DNA of 38,013 bases, from contig JAUNBR010000022.1 in NCBI GenBank assembly GCA_030527015.1, positions 1-38,013 on the forward strand, written 5' to 3'. The position numbers were made by a program, and so were the translations under genes. A model generated the notes under the pieces. It did not search any database. It was given only the letters and a program-made list of their open reading frames with translations, and was not told where the DNA came from. The stretch comes from Planctomycetia bacterium (GTDB lineage Bacteria; Planctomycetota; Planctomycetia; Pirellulales; Thermoguttaceae). Below, in pieces: positions 7,352 through 15,796 of the stretch (positions within the stretch are counted from its first letter, which is position 1; each line of letters starts with the position of its first letter).

Positions 7352-8911
7352 TTAATCAGAAATCGTGTCCAGGCGTTTTTCAAAATCTGCCAGTAAACTG
7401 TGATACGCATTCACCCATTCCTTTTTTGGGGGTACCGTCTCTCTGAAGCGTACCATTCGGCTTACTGCGTTTTCCATCATTTCAGATGCTTCAGGAAAAA
7501 TCCCTGCACGGCGTGCATTTTCCGTTTCCATGCCCGCCAGCGCGGTTATCGCCGCACCCAGAGCGGGACCTTCTTCAGATACCAGACGTTTTAATTCCAG
7601 ATTCAGAACAGAGGCGAGAATTTCACACATCAGATCACTTTTCGCCACTCCTCCAGACACGGTAATTTGTGTGATTTTTTGTCCCGCACGCTGATGTTCT
7701 CGAACTCCCAGCGCGATTAAATATGCCAGAGCTTCCAGACATGCACGGAAACGCTGTCCTTCATTTTCAGGTTCTGTTCCCACCCATTCCAGGCAGGGTT
7801 TCATTACACCAAGAGAGGGTTCTGACATTAAAAAAGGCATGATCGCCGTACCATTCGCACCCGGCGAGAACTTTCGCGCTTCTTTTTCCAGACACGCAAA
7901 ATCAGGTCGGCCTTCCAGAATCCGATCCATGAAATATGCGCCATTACTGTAACAGCGCATGTAAAGATAATCTCCCCAGTTTAATGCCATTACGTCCAGT
8001 CGGGCATCTTCTGGTGGTAAATGATCACAGGAACTGTTTACCACCGCCGAATTTCCCAAAATGATGGCGATTTGGCCGTTACGTACGGCACCACCTCCCA
8101 CGAGACCGGCCTGCTGGTCATCACTGGTAGGGAAAATCACTGGCCGCACGTCTGCCGGAAGAGCACATTCCACCGCCAGTGATTCACTCAGATTTCCCAC
8201 AGGAATCGAAGAATCAATAATCCTAGGCAGCTGATTCCACGCCATTTTACGTAACGAATCACTTTCCAGCGCACCGAGCATTTCTCGGCACCATTTTCGT
8301 GTCCGAAAGTCCATCATTCCCGTGCTGGCTGCCGCGGAAACACTCAGTACATCAAAATTTCCCGTCAAAAATCCTGCCGCCAGACCGCCGTGCGGTAAGA
8401 TCCGCCAAGTATTTTCCCAAATTTTGAGTGGAAGGTGTTCTTCATCTTTTACTAGATGGCTCAGCGTATACCGAATCGACCATGGTCCACCAATAAATTT
8501 CCTCACCGCCTGCTCTCCACCCAGACGTTTTATTCCTTTTTCGTGATATTTCGCCAGTGACTGATCATTCCAGCAGATCGCCCGCCGAAGCTGGCACGCC
8601 GATTTATCGATTCTTCCCGCCGTATGATGTGTCGCGGAGATTCCCCCCGCGATCCAGTCTGTCAGACGCCCTTTTTCTCGTAATCTTTCGCTGATCGTCC
8701 GTGTCGTCTGGCGCGCCTGCCCCTCCAGCTGAAGGAGATTTAGCTCGATCGCTCCCGGGTCTTCCTTTCCTCCATACCAGAGATCGGTCGGAAAACGGCA
8801 CTCCGCCACCACATTTCCCTGTAAATCGAAAGCGATACATTTTACCGCGCCGGTACTAAAATCCCATCCTGTAATAATCTTATTTTCTTGGATTTCTGGT
8901 AAATTTAACAT
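7352..8911 (-). CDS. FGGY-family carbohydrate kinase (xylulokinase-like)
   Basis: The 519-residue length and motif layout fit FGGY sugar kinases, which phosphorylate pentuloses or polyols using ATP. The N-terminal phosphate-binding motif is TGWDFSTGAVKCIAFD. The sugar-site region is ISATHHTAGRID followed by RRAICWNDQSLAKYHE, close to the xylulokinase RPxxxWND pattern. The second actin-like lobe carries SDDQQAGLVGGGAV, ILGNSAVVNS, and the adenosine motif TVSGGVAKSDLMCEILASVL...EEGPALGAAITA. The usual xylulokinase QMHG is replaced by THHTAG, so the substrate may not be xylulose. No isomerase or transporter is adjacent, so context does not name the sugar. The ATG is supported by homology length; the upstream ribosome site (AAGAG) is weak. 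Confidence 0.9.
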   Translation of the reverse strand: MLNLPEIQENKIITGWDFSTGAVKCIAFDLQGNVVAECRFPTDLWYGGKEDPGAIELNLLQLEGQARQTTRTISERLREKGRLTDWIAGGISATHHTAGRIDKSACQLRRAICWNDQSLAKYHEKGIKRLGGEQAVRKFIGGPWSIRYTLSHLVKDEEHLPLKIWENTWRILPHGGLAAGFLTGNFDVLSVSAAASTGMMDFRTRKWCREMLGALESDSLRKMAWNQLPRIIDSSIPVGNLSESLAVECALPADVRPVIFPTSDDQQAGLVGGGAVRNGQIAIILGNSAVVNSSCDHLPPEDARLDVMALNWGDYLYMRCYSNGAYFMDRILEGRPDFACLEKEARKFSPGANGTAIMPFLMSEPSLGVMKPCLEWVGTEPENEGQRFRACLEALAYLIALGVREHQRAGQKITQITVSGGVAKSDLMCEILASVLNLELKRLVSEEGPALGAAITALAGMETENARRAGIFPEASEMMENAVSRMVRFRETVPPKKEWVNAYHSLLADFEKRLDTISD

Positions 8912-8924
8912 TTTTTCACTCTTT

Positions 8925-9146
8925 TACTGGTTTCTGCTGATTCTGCTTTAATTTTCCGTTTTATGCTTCTCTGAAAGTCGGCATTTCAGAGAAGTATTAA
9001 ATGTCCCGGCCTTTCTGTCGGCGGACAGAAGAAGTGAAAATTATACTGATTCCACTTTAAATTTCCGTTTTGTGTGGCTCTGAAAGCAGGCATTTTCGGC
9101 GAAGCAAAATGCCGGAGAAGCGGAATTTTATCGTGTATCGGGTATA
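8925..9146 (-). repeat. Nested TATAC elements upstream of the sugar kinase
   Basis: An older minus copy (8925-9041, with the extra CTGTCGGCGGACAG stem) is interrupted inside its left arm by a complete copy (9042-9146, TATACTGATTCCACTTTAAA to GTATCGGGTATA). The bases after the inserted copy (TGATGCTTTCGGATATG) fit the missing end of the older one. Confidence 0.78.
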
Positions 9147-9196
9147 TGATGCTTTCGGATATGAAATGTGTGATCCATGTATATTTTTCGAAATTT

Positions 9197-9844
9197 TTAA
9201 TTTTTTCCGAAAAGTGCTTCCAGTGTAAGTGCTGACCAGGTTTCGAAACCCTCTGTATTTTCCAGCATGTCCTTTACCGGCACGAATCCTGAGGCGATAA
9301 TATCTTTTTCACGTGAAAAAACTTTGGGTTCCGCCACATCCACCATATGCACCACGCCCAGATGAACTTTACCGACTTCCGTCAGGTCATCATTAATAAG
9401 ACCGACAATTTTTTCATTTAAAATCGTCGTCTGAATATCCACTTCTTCCTCACGTTCCCGCATCATTCCACGATGATAAAGACTTTCTGCCGAGAAGGTC
9501 TCGCCAGCCTGTGTTTTACATTCCAGGGCATCATCTTCGGAGATATGCCCCCCCACTCCCACGCTGTGTTTCAGATGAAGCCGCCCTTCTCCCATTCCTT
9601 TTCCCCGAGTGTAACGAAAGATCCGTACCGTTCCTGTTTCGTCCGTCCAGCGAAAGAGAATGTAAGGAATGAGCTGCTTCCATTCTGGCTGCTGCTCTAC
9701 TTCCTGGCGTACGCGAAATTCCATAAATTTTTTGTCCAAAAGAACTGGCAAATAACGCTCCGCTTCTTTACAAAAACCCTGAAAATGTCCCACTTTATGA
9801 AATAATTCCGTGGGTACCACTAATACTTTTTCTTCCAGAGGCAT
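9197..9844 (-). CDS. NUDIX-like hydrolase domain protein
   Basis: A cytoplasmic 215-residue protein without signal or membrane segment. The segment SVGVGGHI near the middle and a downstream AGETFSAESLYHRGMMREREEEVDI resemble the NUDIX box (G-x5-E-x7-REUxEExGU). However, there is one extra residue before RE, and the late Gly is replaced by Asp. NUDIX enzymes cleave nucleoside diphosphates linked to other groups; activity here is not certain. The N-terminal 90 residues (VLVVPTELFHKVGHFQGF, then IPYILFRWTDETG) form a separate part that may help set the substrate. The ATG at 9844 begins MPLEEKVLVVP; AAGGAAA lies upstream. It is a single gene flanked by repeats. Confidence 0.7.
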   Translation of the reverse strand: MPLEEKVLVVPTELFHKVGHFQGFCKEAERYLPVLLDKKFMEFRVRQEVEQQPEWKQLIPYILFRWTDETGTVRIFRYTRGKGMGEGRLHLKHSVGVGGHISEDDALECKTQAGETFSAESLYHRGMMREREEEVDIQTTILNEKIVGLINDDLTEVGKVHLGVVHMVDVAEPKVFSREKDIIASGFVPVKDMLENTEGFETWSALTLEALFGKN

Positions 9845-9891
9845 CTTTTTATTTCCTTTTCTTTTCCTTTTTTAAACTCTGATTTTATTTT

Positions 9892-9998
9892 TTATCTCCG
9901 ATACACGATAAAATTCCCCGCTTCTCCGGATTTTGCTTCGCTGAAAATACCTGCTTTCAGAGCCGCACAAAACGAAAATTTAAAGTGGAACCGGTATA
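9892..9998 (+). repeat. TATAC element
   Basis: TTATCTCCGATACACGATAA to GGAACCGGTATA, with the core ATTTTGCTTCGCTGAAAAT. It shares its last TATA with the next element. Confidence 0.85.
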
Positions 9999-10118
9999 CA
10001 TCTGACGCACTATAAAATTTTGCTCTTTTTTTTCTGCCGAGAGGCCAGGTATTTTCAGCCGATGTAAAATGTCTGTCGGTGGACAGGGGAAGTGGAAATT
10101 TATAGTATATTCGGAATG
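9995..10118. repeat. TATAC element with two left arms
   Basis: It begins with a left arm (TATACATCTGACGCACTATA) and ends with the inverse of a left arm (GAAGTGGAAATTTATAGTAT, then TCGGAA). An extra GTCTGTCGGTGGACAG stem lies inside. It is a half-swapped derivative of the standard form. Confidence 0.65.
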
Positions 10119-10144
10119 ATCATATTTTGTTAAAAAATTATCAT

Positions 10145-11317
10145 CTATAAAATTATCATCGCGTCACCATAACTGAAAAAGCGGTATTTTTCGCGAATCG
10201 CTTCCTGGTATGCCCGTTTTATTAATTCGTCACCACCGAAAGTTCTCACCAGCACCAGTAAAGAAGATTTCGGTAAATGAAAATTCGTCATCATGACATC
10301 CACGGCGTGAAATTTATACGGAGGGCGAATAAAAAGTTCTGTATAACCAGAAAAAGCCTGCGCAGGTTTTGCGGATTCCAGCACACGGACACTCGTGGTT
10401 CCCACCGCCACGACTCGGCCTCCATTTTCTCTGCACTCGGCTAATTTTTTCGCCGTCTGTGCTTCCAGACATCCCCACTCTCGGTGCATCTGGTGCTGAT
10501 CCAGCCGCTGCACGTTTATGGGACGAAATGTGCCCATTCCCACATGCAGAGTAACGGTGACTCGTTTTGTCCCCCGACGATCTATATTTTTTAAGAGCTG
10601 GGGGGTAAAATGTAACCCGGCGGTCGGAGCGGCCACCGCACCCGGCTTTTCTGCGTATACCGTCTGATATGTTTCTGCGTCCTGAGCATCCGCCTGGCCT
10701 TTTCGAATATAGGGAGGAATCGGCACCCGACCGATCTGTGATAAAATCTCCCAGCAGGATTCTTCCACCGGGTCACCATCCCACAGCGGACTGCACAGCC
10801 AGGAACCGTCAGATTTTATTTTCTTTTGCATCCGCAGACGAATATATGGCCTGGAATACGTGTCCAGCAGCGTGACACATTCCCCCGGCTGCAGTTTTCC
10901 ACGTGTCGTGCCAAGAATATTCCATAAAGGTAAAGGATATTTTCGTAAACTTTCATCGCCGGTGCGTGCCACCCAGTCTTCTCGCCGCGATTCCGTTTCC
11001 ACCTGTTCCAAAAATAAACCGTTCCACGCGCCACCGGTCAGCGTTCGTACACCCACCAGACGCGCAGGAACTACTTTCGTGTCATTAAATACCATAATAT
11101 CATGACATGAAAGCAGCTGCGGAAGATCTCCGATTTTTGCATGATCGATTTTCCCTCGCTGGCGGTCCACCACCATTAAACGTCCCTGGAGACGATCCTC
11201 CTGCGGCCGACTGGCGATAAGTCCTTCTGGAAGGGTATAATCATAATGATCTAAAAAATCATACGGCGAAAATACGTCTGAACTTTCCGTCTGTCGTGAT
11301 ATTTCTTTTTCATCCAT
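10145..11317 (-). CDS. queA: S-adenosylmethionine:tRNA ribosyltransferase-isomerase
   Basis: QueA transfers and rearranges the ribosyl group of S-adenosylmethionine onto 7-aminomethyl-deazaguanine in tRNA, giving epoxyqueuosine in the queuosine pathway. From the chosen start the protein has 390 residues (E. coli has 356). Family motifs run in order: DYTLPEGLIASRPQEDR, MVFNDTKVVPARL, GRVPIPPYIRK, YQTVYAEKPGAVAAPTAGLHFT, VTLHVGMGTFRPI, VAVGTTSVRVLES, and TNFHLPKSSLLVLVRTFGG. The frame continues 34 codons further up, but those codons read through a TATAC element, so the ATG at 11317 (MDEKEIS) is preferred. That start has no good Shine-Dalgarno site, because the repeat ends only 2 bp before it. 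No other queuosine gene is present. Confidence 0.95.
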   Translation of the reverse strand: MDEKEISRQTESSDVFSPYDFLDHYDYTLPEGLIASRPQEDRLQGRLMVVDRQRGKIDHAKIGDLPQLLSCHDIMVFNDTKVVPARLVGVRTLTGGAWNGLFLEQVETESRREDWVARTGDESLRKYPLPLWNILGTTRGKLQPGECVTLLDTYSRPYIRLRMQKKIKSDGSWLCSPLWDGDPVEESCWEILSQIGRVPIPPYIRKGQADAQDAETYQTVYAEKPGAVAAPTAGLHFTPQLLKNIDRRGTKRVTVTLHVGMGTFRPINVQRLDQHQMHREWGCLEAQTAKKLAECRENGGRVVAVGTTSVRVLESAKPAQAFSGYTELFIRPPYKFHAVDVMMTNFHLPKSSLLVLVRTFGGDELIKRAYQEAIREKYRFFSYGDAMIIL

Positions 11318-11319
11318 TA

Positions 11320-11427
11320 TATACTGGTTCCACTTTAAATTTCCGTTTTGTGCGGTTCTGAAAGCAGGCATTTTCTGCGAAGCAAAAATGTCCCGGGGAA
11401 ATGAAACTTCATAGTGCATCGGGGATA
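11320..11427 (-). repeat. TATAC element abutting the queA start
   Basis: Minus-orientation near-consensus copy (TATACTGGTTCCACTTTAAA to GCATCGGGGATA). Its right arm ends 2 bp before the queA ATG and forms the whole visible leader of that gene. Confidence 0.9.
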
Positions 11428-11472
11428 AATTCTGTCCGTGATGCCTGATCCCATGAAATTTATTTTTCGTGG

Positions 11473-12900
11473 TTAAAAATATAAATCACGCTCTTCGGTT
11501 TCAGAGATTCTCTCCAGACGAGAAATCAGTTCGCGTTTTTGTGGCCCATCATCCATTTTTTCCAGCTGCCGCATAATCGCTGCTTCACCAGCATTCCGAG
11601 TTTTTTCCGAAGCATAATCCGTTAAATACTCCTGAAGTGTCGTCAGAGCATTCGGAGTGCACAGCCTCTGAATAAATCCAGGAATCGCGTACTCCATAAA
11701 TTGTTGCCCTGTCCGGCCTTTACGATAACACGCCGTGCAAAAACTCGGAATCAGATCATCTTCCAGTAATTCACAAATAATTGTATCCAGACTCCGCATG
11801 TCTCCCAGTTCAAACTGTTCTTTCCGCGCGACCTGTTCTTCTCCCAGCTCAGAATACCCTCCCAGCTCGATTCGGCTTCCCGCGTCTATCTGCGACACAC
11901 CGAAATCCATGACACTCCGCCGGACGTGCGCATTCTCCCTGGCCGTGCATATCAGACCAGTATATGGTACCGACAGACGTAAAATCGCCACCAGCCGTTT
12001 AAAATCGTCATCCGAAACGTCATACTTCCATGATAAGTCGATTCCGCTGGCAGGACGGATCCTCGGAAAACTGATCGTGTGTGGTCCACATCCATATGCA
12101 TTCATCAGATGCCGAGAATGAGCGACCAGCCCTAATACTTCAAAACGCCAATCATACAGACCGAAAAGCGCTCCCAGACCCACGTCGTCTGCGCCCGATT
12201 CATACGCACGGCTGAGACTGTCCAGCCGCCACATAAAATCCGCCTTTTCTGTACCAGCTGGATGCATTTTTGCATACGTGGGCTTATGATACGTCTCCTG
12301 AAATATCTGGTATGTTCCGATTCCTGCTTCATGAATGATCCGAAACCCTTCATGATCCATCGGTGCCGCGTTAATATTTACACGGCGAATACTGCTGTTT
12401 CCTTCCTGAACCGCGTAAATTTTTTCCACACACTGGGCGATAAAGGCCGCATTATATTTATGAGACTCTCCAAATACCGCGATCGTACGCTTATGTCCCT
12501 GACGTAACATTTCCCGTACTTCATTTTCCAGCTGTGCGTCTGAAAGTGTCATGCGGTCACACTCAGGATTCGAACGTCGAAACGCACAGTACACACAGTC
12601 GTTCCGACAATAATTTCCGACATAAATAGGAGCGAAAATGACGATACGATTCCCGTATACGTCCTTTTTTAACTGGCGCGCGACTTCAAAAATTTCCTCC
12701 ACACATTCTGGAGTGTCCGCCGCGAGAAGAACTGCGGTTTCTGCCTCCGTTAATGCTTCTTTACTCTTACTTTTCGCCAGAACTTCTCGGAAACGTCCTA
12801 AATCATGCTTCGTTTCTTGTAACAGTTCTTCCACGCCCGCGGCATCCACGAAATCCACCGCCGAGCTGCTCAGTAAGGTATGATCAAATAAAAATGTCAT
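11473..12900 (-). CDS. hydG: [FeFe]-hydrogenase maturation radical SAM enzyme HydG
   Basis: HydG is a radical SAM tyrosine lyase that makes the CO and cyanide ligands of the hydrogenase H-cluster. The 475-residue length matches the family. The radical-SAM cluster motif is CRNDCVYC with Cys 98, 102 and 105. A C-terminal CTAC followed after 22 residues by another Cys (about residues 388-414) matches the CX2CX22C site of the auxiliary cluster, which separates HydG from ThiH. Other family segments are IFAPIYVGNYC, VFGESHKY, INAAPMDHEGF, and FQETYHKPTYAKMHP. An AGAGGACGG-like ribosome site precedes the ATG. Neither HydE, HydF nor the hydrogenase lies in this window, so the maturation genes are scattered. 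The gene implies hydrogen metabolism and an anaerobic lifestyle. Confidence 0.95.
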   Translation of the reverse strand: MTFLFDHTLLSSSAVDFVDAAGVEELLQETKHDLGRFREVLAKSKSKEALTEAETAVLLAADTPECVEEIFEVARQLKKDVYGNRIVIFAPIYVGNYCRNDCVYCAFRRSNPECDRMTLSDAQLENEVREMLRQGHKRTIAVFGESHKYNAAFIAQCVEKIYAVQEGNSSIRRVNINAAPMDHEGFRIIHEAGIGTYQIFQETYHKPTYAKMHPAGTEKADFMWRLDSLSRAYESGADDVGLGALFGLYDWRFEVLGLVAHSRHLMNAYGCGPHTISFPRIRPASGIDLSWKYDVSDDDFKRLVAILRLSVPYTGLICTARENAHVRRSVMDFGVSQIDAGSRIELGGYSELGEEQVARKEQFELGDMRSLDTIICELLEDDLIPSFCTACYRKGRTGQQFMEYAIPGFIQRLCTPNALTTLQEYLTDYASEKTRNAGEAAIMRQLEKMDDGPQKRELISRLERISETEERDLYF

Positions 12901-13132
12901 TTTCCGTCCTCTTATCTTTTTTCTGTGCTTTTACTTCCCCATCACCTCATAATATACATTTATAATCTTATTATTATACACGCGCTCCTCAAGAAAGGAA
13001 GATACCCTTCCGGTGGTGTGACTCGGAAACAGAAAATCGTGTCAGAATTATGCGCAAGAAAAGAGGTGTCATCCGTGTGAAATTCGGCCGATGTGCTATA
13101 AAATGGCGGAAAAATGAAATTTTATACCCGAT

Positions 13133-13225
13133 ACACTATAAAATTTCACTTCCTCGGCATTTTTGCATTCTGAAAATACCTGTTTCAGAGCCGCATAAAA
13201 CGAAAATTTAAAGTGGAACCCGTAA
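13133..13225 (+). repeat. TATAC element
   Basis: TATACCCGATACACTATAAA to GTGGAACCCGTA, with TTTTTGCATTCTGAAAATAC as core. The right end has lost the final TATA. Confidence 0.8.
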
Positions 13226-13241
13226 GTTGGCAAGAAAAAAG

Positions 13242-13268
13242 AAAACCTCTCATAAAAAGAGAGGTTTT
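13242..13268 (-). terminator. Putative terminator for the PEP-CTERM gene
   Basis: A perfect 10-bp stem AAAACCTCTC/GAGAGGTTTT with a 7-nt loop is followed, on the minus strand, by CTTTTTTC. It lies about 290 bp past the PEP-CTERM stop codon and could also protect hydG from read-through. Confidence 0.7.
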
Positions 13269-13274
13269 CACGGA

Positions 13275-13541
13275 TTTTATCTGGTGTACGATAAATTTCC
13301 ATACTCCCAGTCCGCTGTCAGACCGGCATTTTATTTTACCGCCAGCAGACGGAGGTTAAAATGTCTGATAATTATACCCGATACACAATAAATTTAGGTT
13401 TTTCCGGCATTTTTAGCGAAGCAAAATGCCTGCTTTCGGAACCGCACAAAACGGAAATTTAAAGTGGAAATAAAAGTATATAATCGTATATTTATAATTG
13501 TATAAATCGCAAAAATGAAAATTTAAAGGGAAATCAGTAAG
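13275..13541 (+). repeat. Nested TATAC elements
   Basis: A worn left half (13275-13372, with an AGTCCGCTGTCAGAC version of the extra stem) is followed by a complete copy (13373-13480, TATACCCGATACACAATAAA onward). A right arm (AAAATTTAAAGGGAAATCAG, ending near 13540) then follows and probably belongs to the interrupted copy. The short stretch between is AT-rich and contains TATA-like repeats. Confidence 0.65.
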
Positions 13542-13555
13542 TGAAAGTACAAAAA

Positions 13556-15541
13556 TTATTTCACGGCGTACCGATTTCGGCGGAGAGTGAAATATCCCAG
13601 GCAGCCGCCGAGAAGGAAAAGAACCATGGTGGAGGGTTCCGGAAGATTCGCGAAGGACGGGCCTAAATCCGTCAGGACGAAACCATTTAATATGGAAACG
13701 GTATTTTCACTGAAAGCGGTCAGAAGAATGGAATCCGCAAGAGCGGTGAAAATTCCAGTAACTTCCCATTCCTCGGAGGGGGATGTTCCTTCATTCAGGG
13801 AAATTGAGCCGAAAAGATTTTCATCCAGGAGTTCTGTTCCAAGATACCAGTTTACCGTACCTATATTATTGTTACTGACGTCTAAATCCTGAGAATAAAG
13901 AGTTAATTCATAATTGTTGCCGGGGATTAAGTTATCCAGCTGTAAGGTGAGTCGTTCTTTTTCATTGGCAAAAATGAAATCCTGCATCAGAGCCCGAGAG
14001 AATTCTCCCTCCACCTGATCCAGAGAGTGAGCGCCAAGATTCGTACGGCACCGTGCACTGTTATCCGCATCCGTGGTAATCGTAACGCCGATTCCTGTTC
14101 TGGTGGTCATGGTGGAAATATTAGAATCGTCGGAATTTGAAATTACCATTTCCTCGAAACGTCCCGCGATGGGCCGCCAAACATTACTGTCATGGTTTAT
14201 ATCCACACGAGTGACATTATCCGCGAGTTCATTCAGCTCAAAACCATTTAAGAAAACCAAGGAACTAACGCCGCCTACACTAGTGTCTCCGCGAATGGTG
14301 ATGCTATCTGAGTCAGGAGTAAAGTAAACGGAAAATTGCTGTAATGATTCTGAAGCACTGTCGCTGCGGCTCCACTGCTGATTTTTGAAAGTGGAAAGTG
14401 TCTCGTTTCCTTCCGTATCCGTGGATACGAAAGACCACCGGCTGGAAGTGTTGGCTTCATAATTGTATGCTTGAGCAGGATCATAAGAATAAAGAATCAG
14501 TTCATACTGCTGGCCGGCAGTAAGACCAGAGAGGGAGAGATCCACGGTACCATTCTGAATGAATAATAAATCTTTGTTTAAGGAAGAGAGAGAACTGCCG
14601 GTGGAACGCAGACGGATACCACCCTTGGTGCCGGTGGCGGAAATTTCTGCGGTAATGCCGGTGTCATTATGAATCGTTAGCAGCGTGGTGGAACGTTCAG
14701 AGGAAAGGGCGTTTTCGTCAACATCAAAATTGAAGTCACTATCAAGTTTTGTTGACATATTAGTTGACATATTATAAGGAGTGAAGGTGGGTGTGAGATT
14801 AGTGACGATATAAAGATTCGAGGTGTTAGTGACGGCCAAGTCAATTTTCATTAACTGCTGATAAGCGGGTTTTTCGACGATTTCCAGACCGTTAAAGAGG
14901 GAAATTCCACTGGCATATTGTGCCAAAACAAAATTCAGTGCGCTGCTGTCACCCGAATTAAGAGTAATATCTGCGTAGGCACCCTGAGGCGAAGTTTGTG
15001 TGTTCCGAATGACCGCCAGCGCATTCTTATTAAGAAGATTAATAGTACCGGTAAGACCCTCCTTCTGATACACATAAGTCTTTACATTCTGATTATCAGA
15101 ATTATCATAACCATAAAAGCGGACGATATAATCCGTGTTAGGTTTTAATTCAGTGAGGGAGATGTTTAGACATGTGTCGGCAGACGTAGCATTATTACCG
15201 CCATTATTATAAATAAAATCGCGATAAAGGTTATAGTAAGGGTCCTTTGACGTAAAACCAGAGACGGAATTTCGATCACGAATGCTGTTCGTCACATAAT
15301 TATTTTCCACGGTTAAAGTGATCCCGGAGGGGGCCGTGGCAGAGAAAATCTTATCAGAAGTACTTCCTGTTAAAGGAGTAAAACCGGTTTCATTCGCAGT
15401 ATCGTTGTTTAGGTTTACGTCGAAACCCGTCCATGTGGAGGTTCCCGTACCAGGAAGAGAGGTGGTGGGGATAACCGCGTGGGCGGAAAAGCACAAAAAT
15501 ACACCAAAAATGGCACAAAATGAAAAAATGGATGCTCTCAT
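13556..15541 (-). CDS. PEP-CTERM sorting-domain exported protein
   Basis: The 661-residue protein has a signal peptide (cleavage likely after SAHA, residue 22). At the C-terminus, residues 634-657 form a PEP-CTERM signal: PEPST, a hydrophobic stretch VLFLLGGCLGYF and the basic end RRNR. In the known system such tails direct processing by exosortase and surface display. The ectodomain consists of three related modules of roughly 200 residues (about 30-235, 236-440, 441-630). Each ends in NGLEI, NGFEL or NGFVL and contains a line such as LKPNTDYIVRFYGYD, LTAGQQYELILYSYD or LIPGNNYELTLYSQD. They look like beta-sandwich, carbohydrate-binding-like folds. No enzyme motif is visible. CAGGAA lies 8 nt before the ATG. 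The gene diverges from a XylR-type regulator and has a good promoter. Confidence 0.88.
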   Translation of the reverse strand: MRASIFSFCAIFGVFLCFSAHAVIPTTSLPGTGTSTWTGFDVNLNNDTANETGFTPLTGSTSDKIFSATAPSGITLTVENNYVTNSIRDRNSVSGFTSKDPYYNLYRDFIYNNGGNNATSADTCLNISLTELKPNTDYIVRFYGYDNSDNQNVKTYVYQKEGLTGTINLLNKNALAVIRNTQTSPQGAYADITLNSGDSSALNFVLAQYASGISLFNGLEIVEKPAYQQLMKIDLAVTNTSNLYIVTNLTPTFTPYNMSTNMSTKLDSDFNFDVDENALSSERSTTLLTIHNDTGITAEISATGTKGGIRLRSTGSSLSSLNKDLLFIQNGTVDLSLSGLTAGQQYELILYSYDPAQAYNYEANTSSRWSFVSTDTEGNETLSTFKNQQWSRSDSASESLQQFSVYFTPDSDSITIRGDTSVGGVSSLVFLNGFELNELADNVTRVDINHDSNVWRPIAGRFEEMVISNSDDSNISTMTTRTGIGVTITTDADNSARCRTNLGAHSLDQVEGEFSRALMQDFIFANEKERLTLQLDNLIPGNNYELTLYSQDLDVSNNNIGTVNWYLGTELLDENLFGSISLNEGTSPSEEWEVTGIFTALADSILLTAFSENTVSILNGFVLTDLGPSFANLPEPSTMVLFLLGGCLGYFTLRRNRYAVK

Positions 15542-15613
15542 AAAATATTCCTGTAGAAATGGGATAAAATTTTTTGATGAAAAAGACAGAGAAAATATAT
15601 ATTAGTAGAATAT

Positions 15614-15642
15614 ATTATAAACTGTATACACTGAGAATTCAA
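15614..15642 (-). promoter_or_regulatory. Sigma-70-like promoter of the PEP-CTERM gene
   Basis: On the minus strand TTGAAT (15642-15637), a 17-bp spacer and a perfect TATAAT (15619-15614) predict transcription start near 15607, about 65 nt before the ATG. The -35 matches the consensus at 4 of 6 positions, which fits an activator-dependent promoter. Confidence 0.65.
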
Positions 15643-15682
15643 CTGTCTTTTTTTGTCAAAAAATAGTATTTTTTTGTCAGGT
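15641..15682 (-). promoter_or_regulatory. Putative AraC/XylR-type operator (two 21-bp direct repeats)
   Basis: Two consecutive 21-bp units (15641-15661, 15662-15682) match at 15 of 21 positions. Both contain GT, then TTTTTTTGTCA at exactly 21-bp offset. AACTGT also recurs 21 bp earlier, at 15620. Two-turn spacing of direct half-sites is the classical arrangement for AraC-family activators. The proximal unit overlaps the PEP-CTERM -35 box by 2 bp. The link to the adjacent regulator is inferred. Confidence 0.5.
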
Positions 15683-15796
15683 GCGATAAAACGGGGTGGA
15701 CGGGAAATGGAAAATGAATAAAAATGAAAGAAGTTTAAAGGAAAAAGAAAAAAAAGGAAAAGAGTGAAAACTGTGATGGAAAATAAGGAGGAGAAA

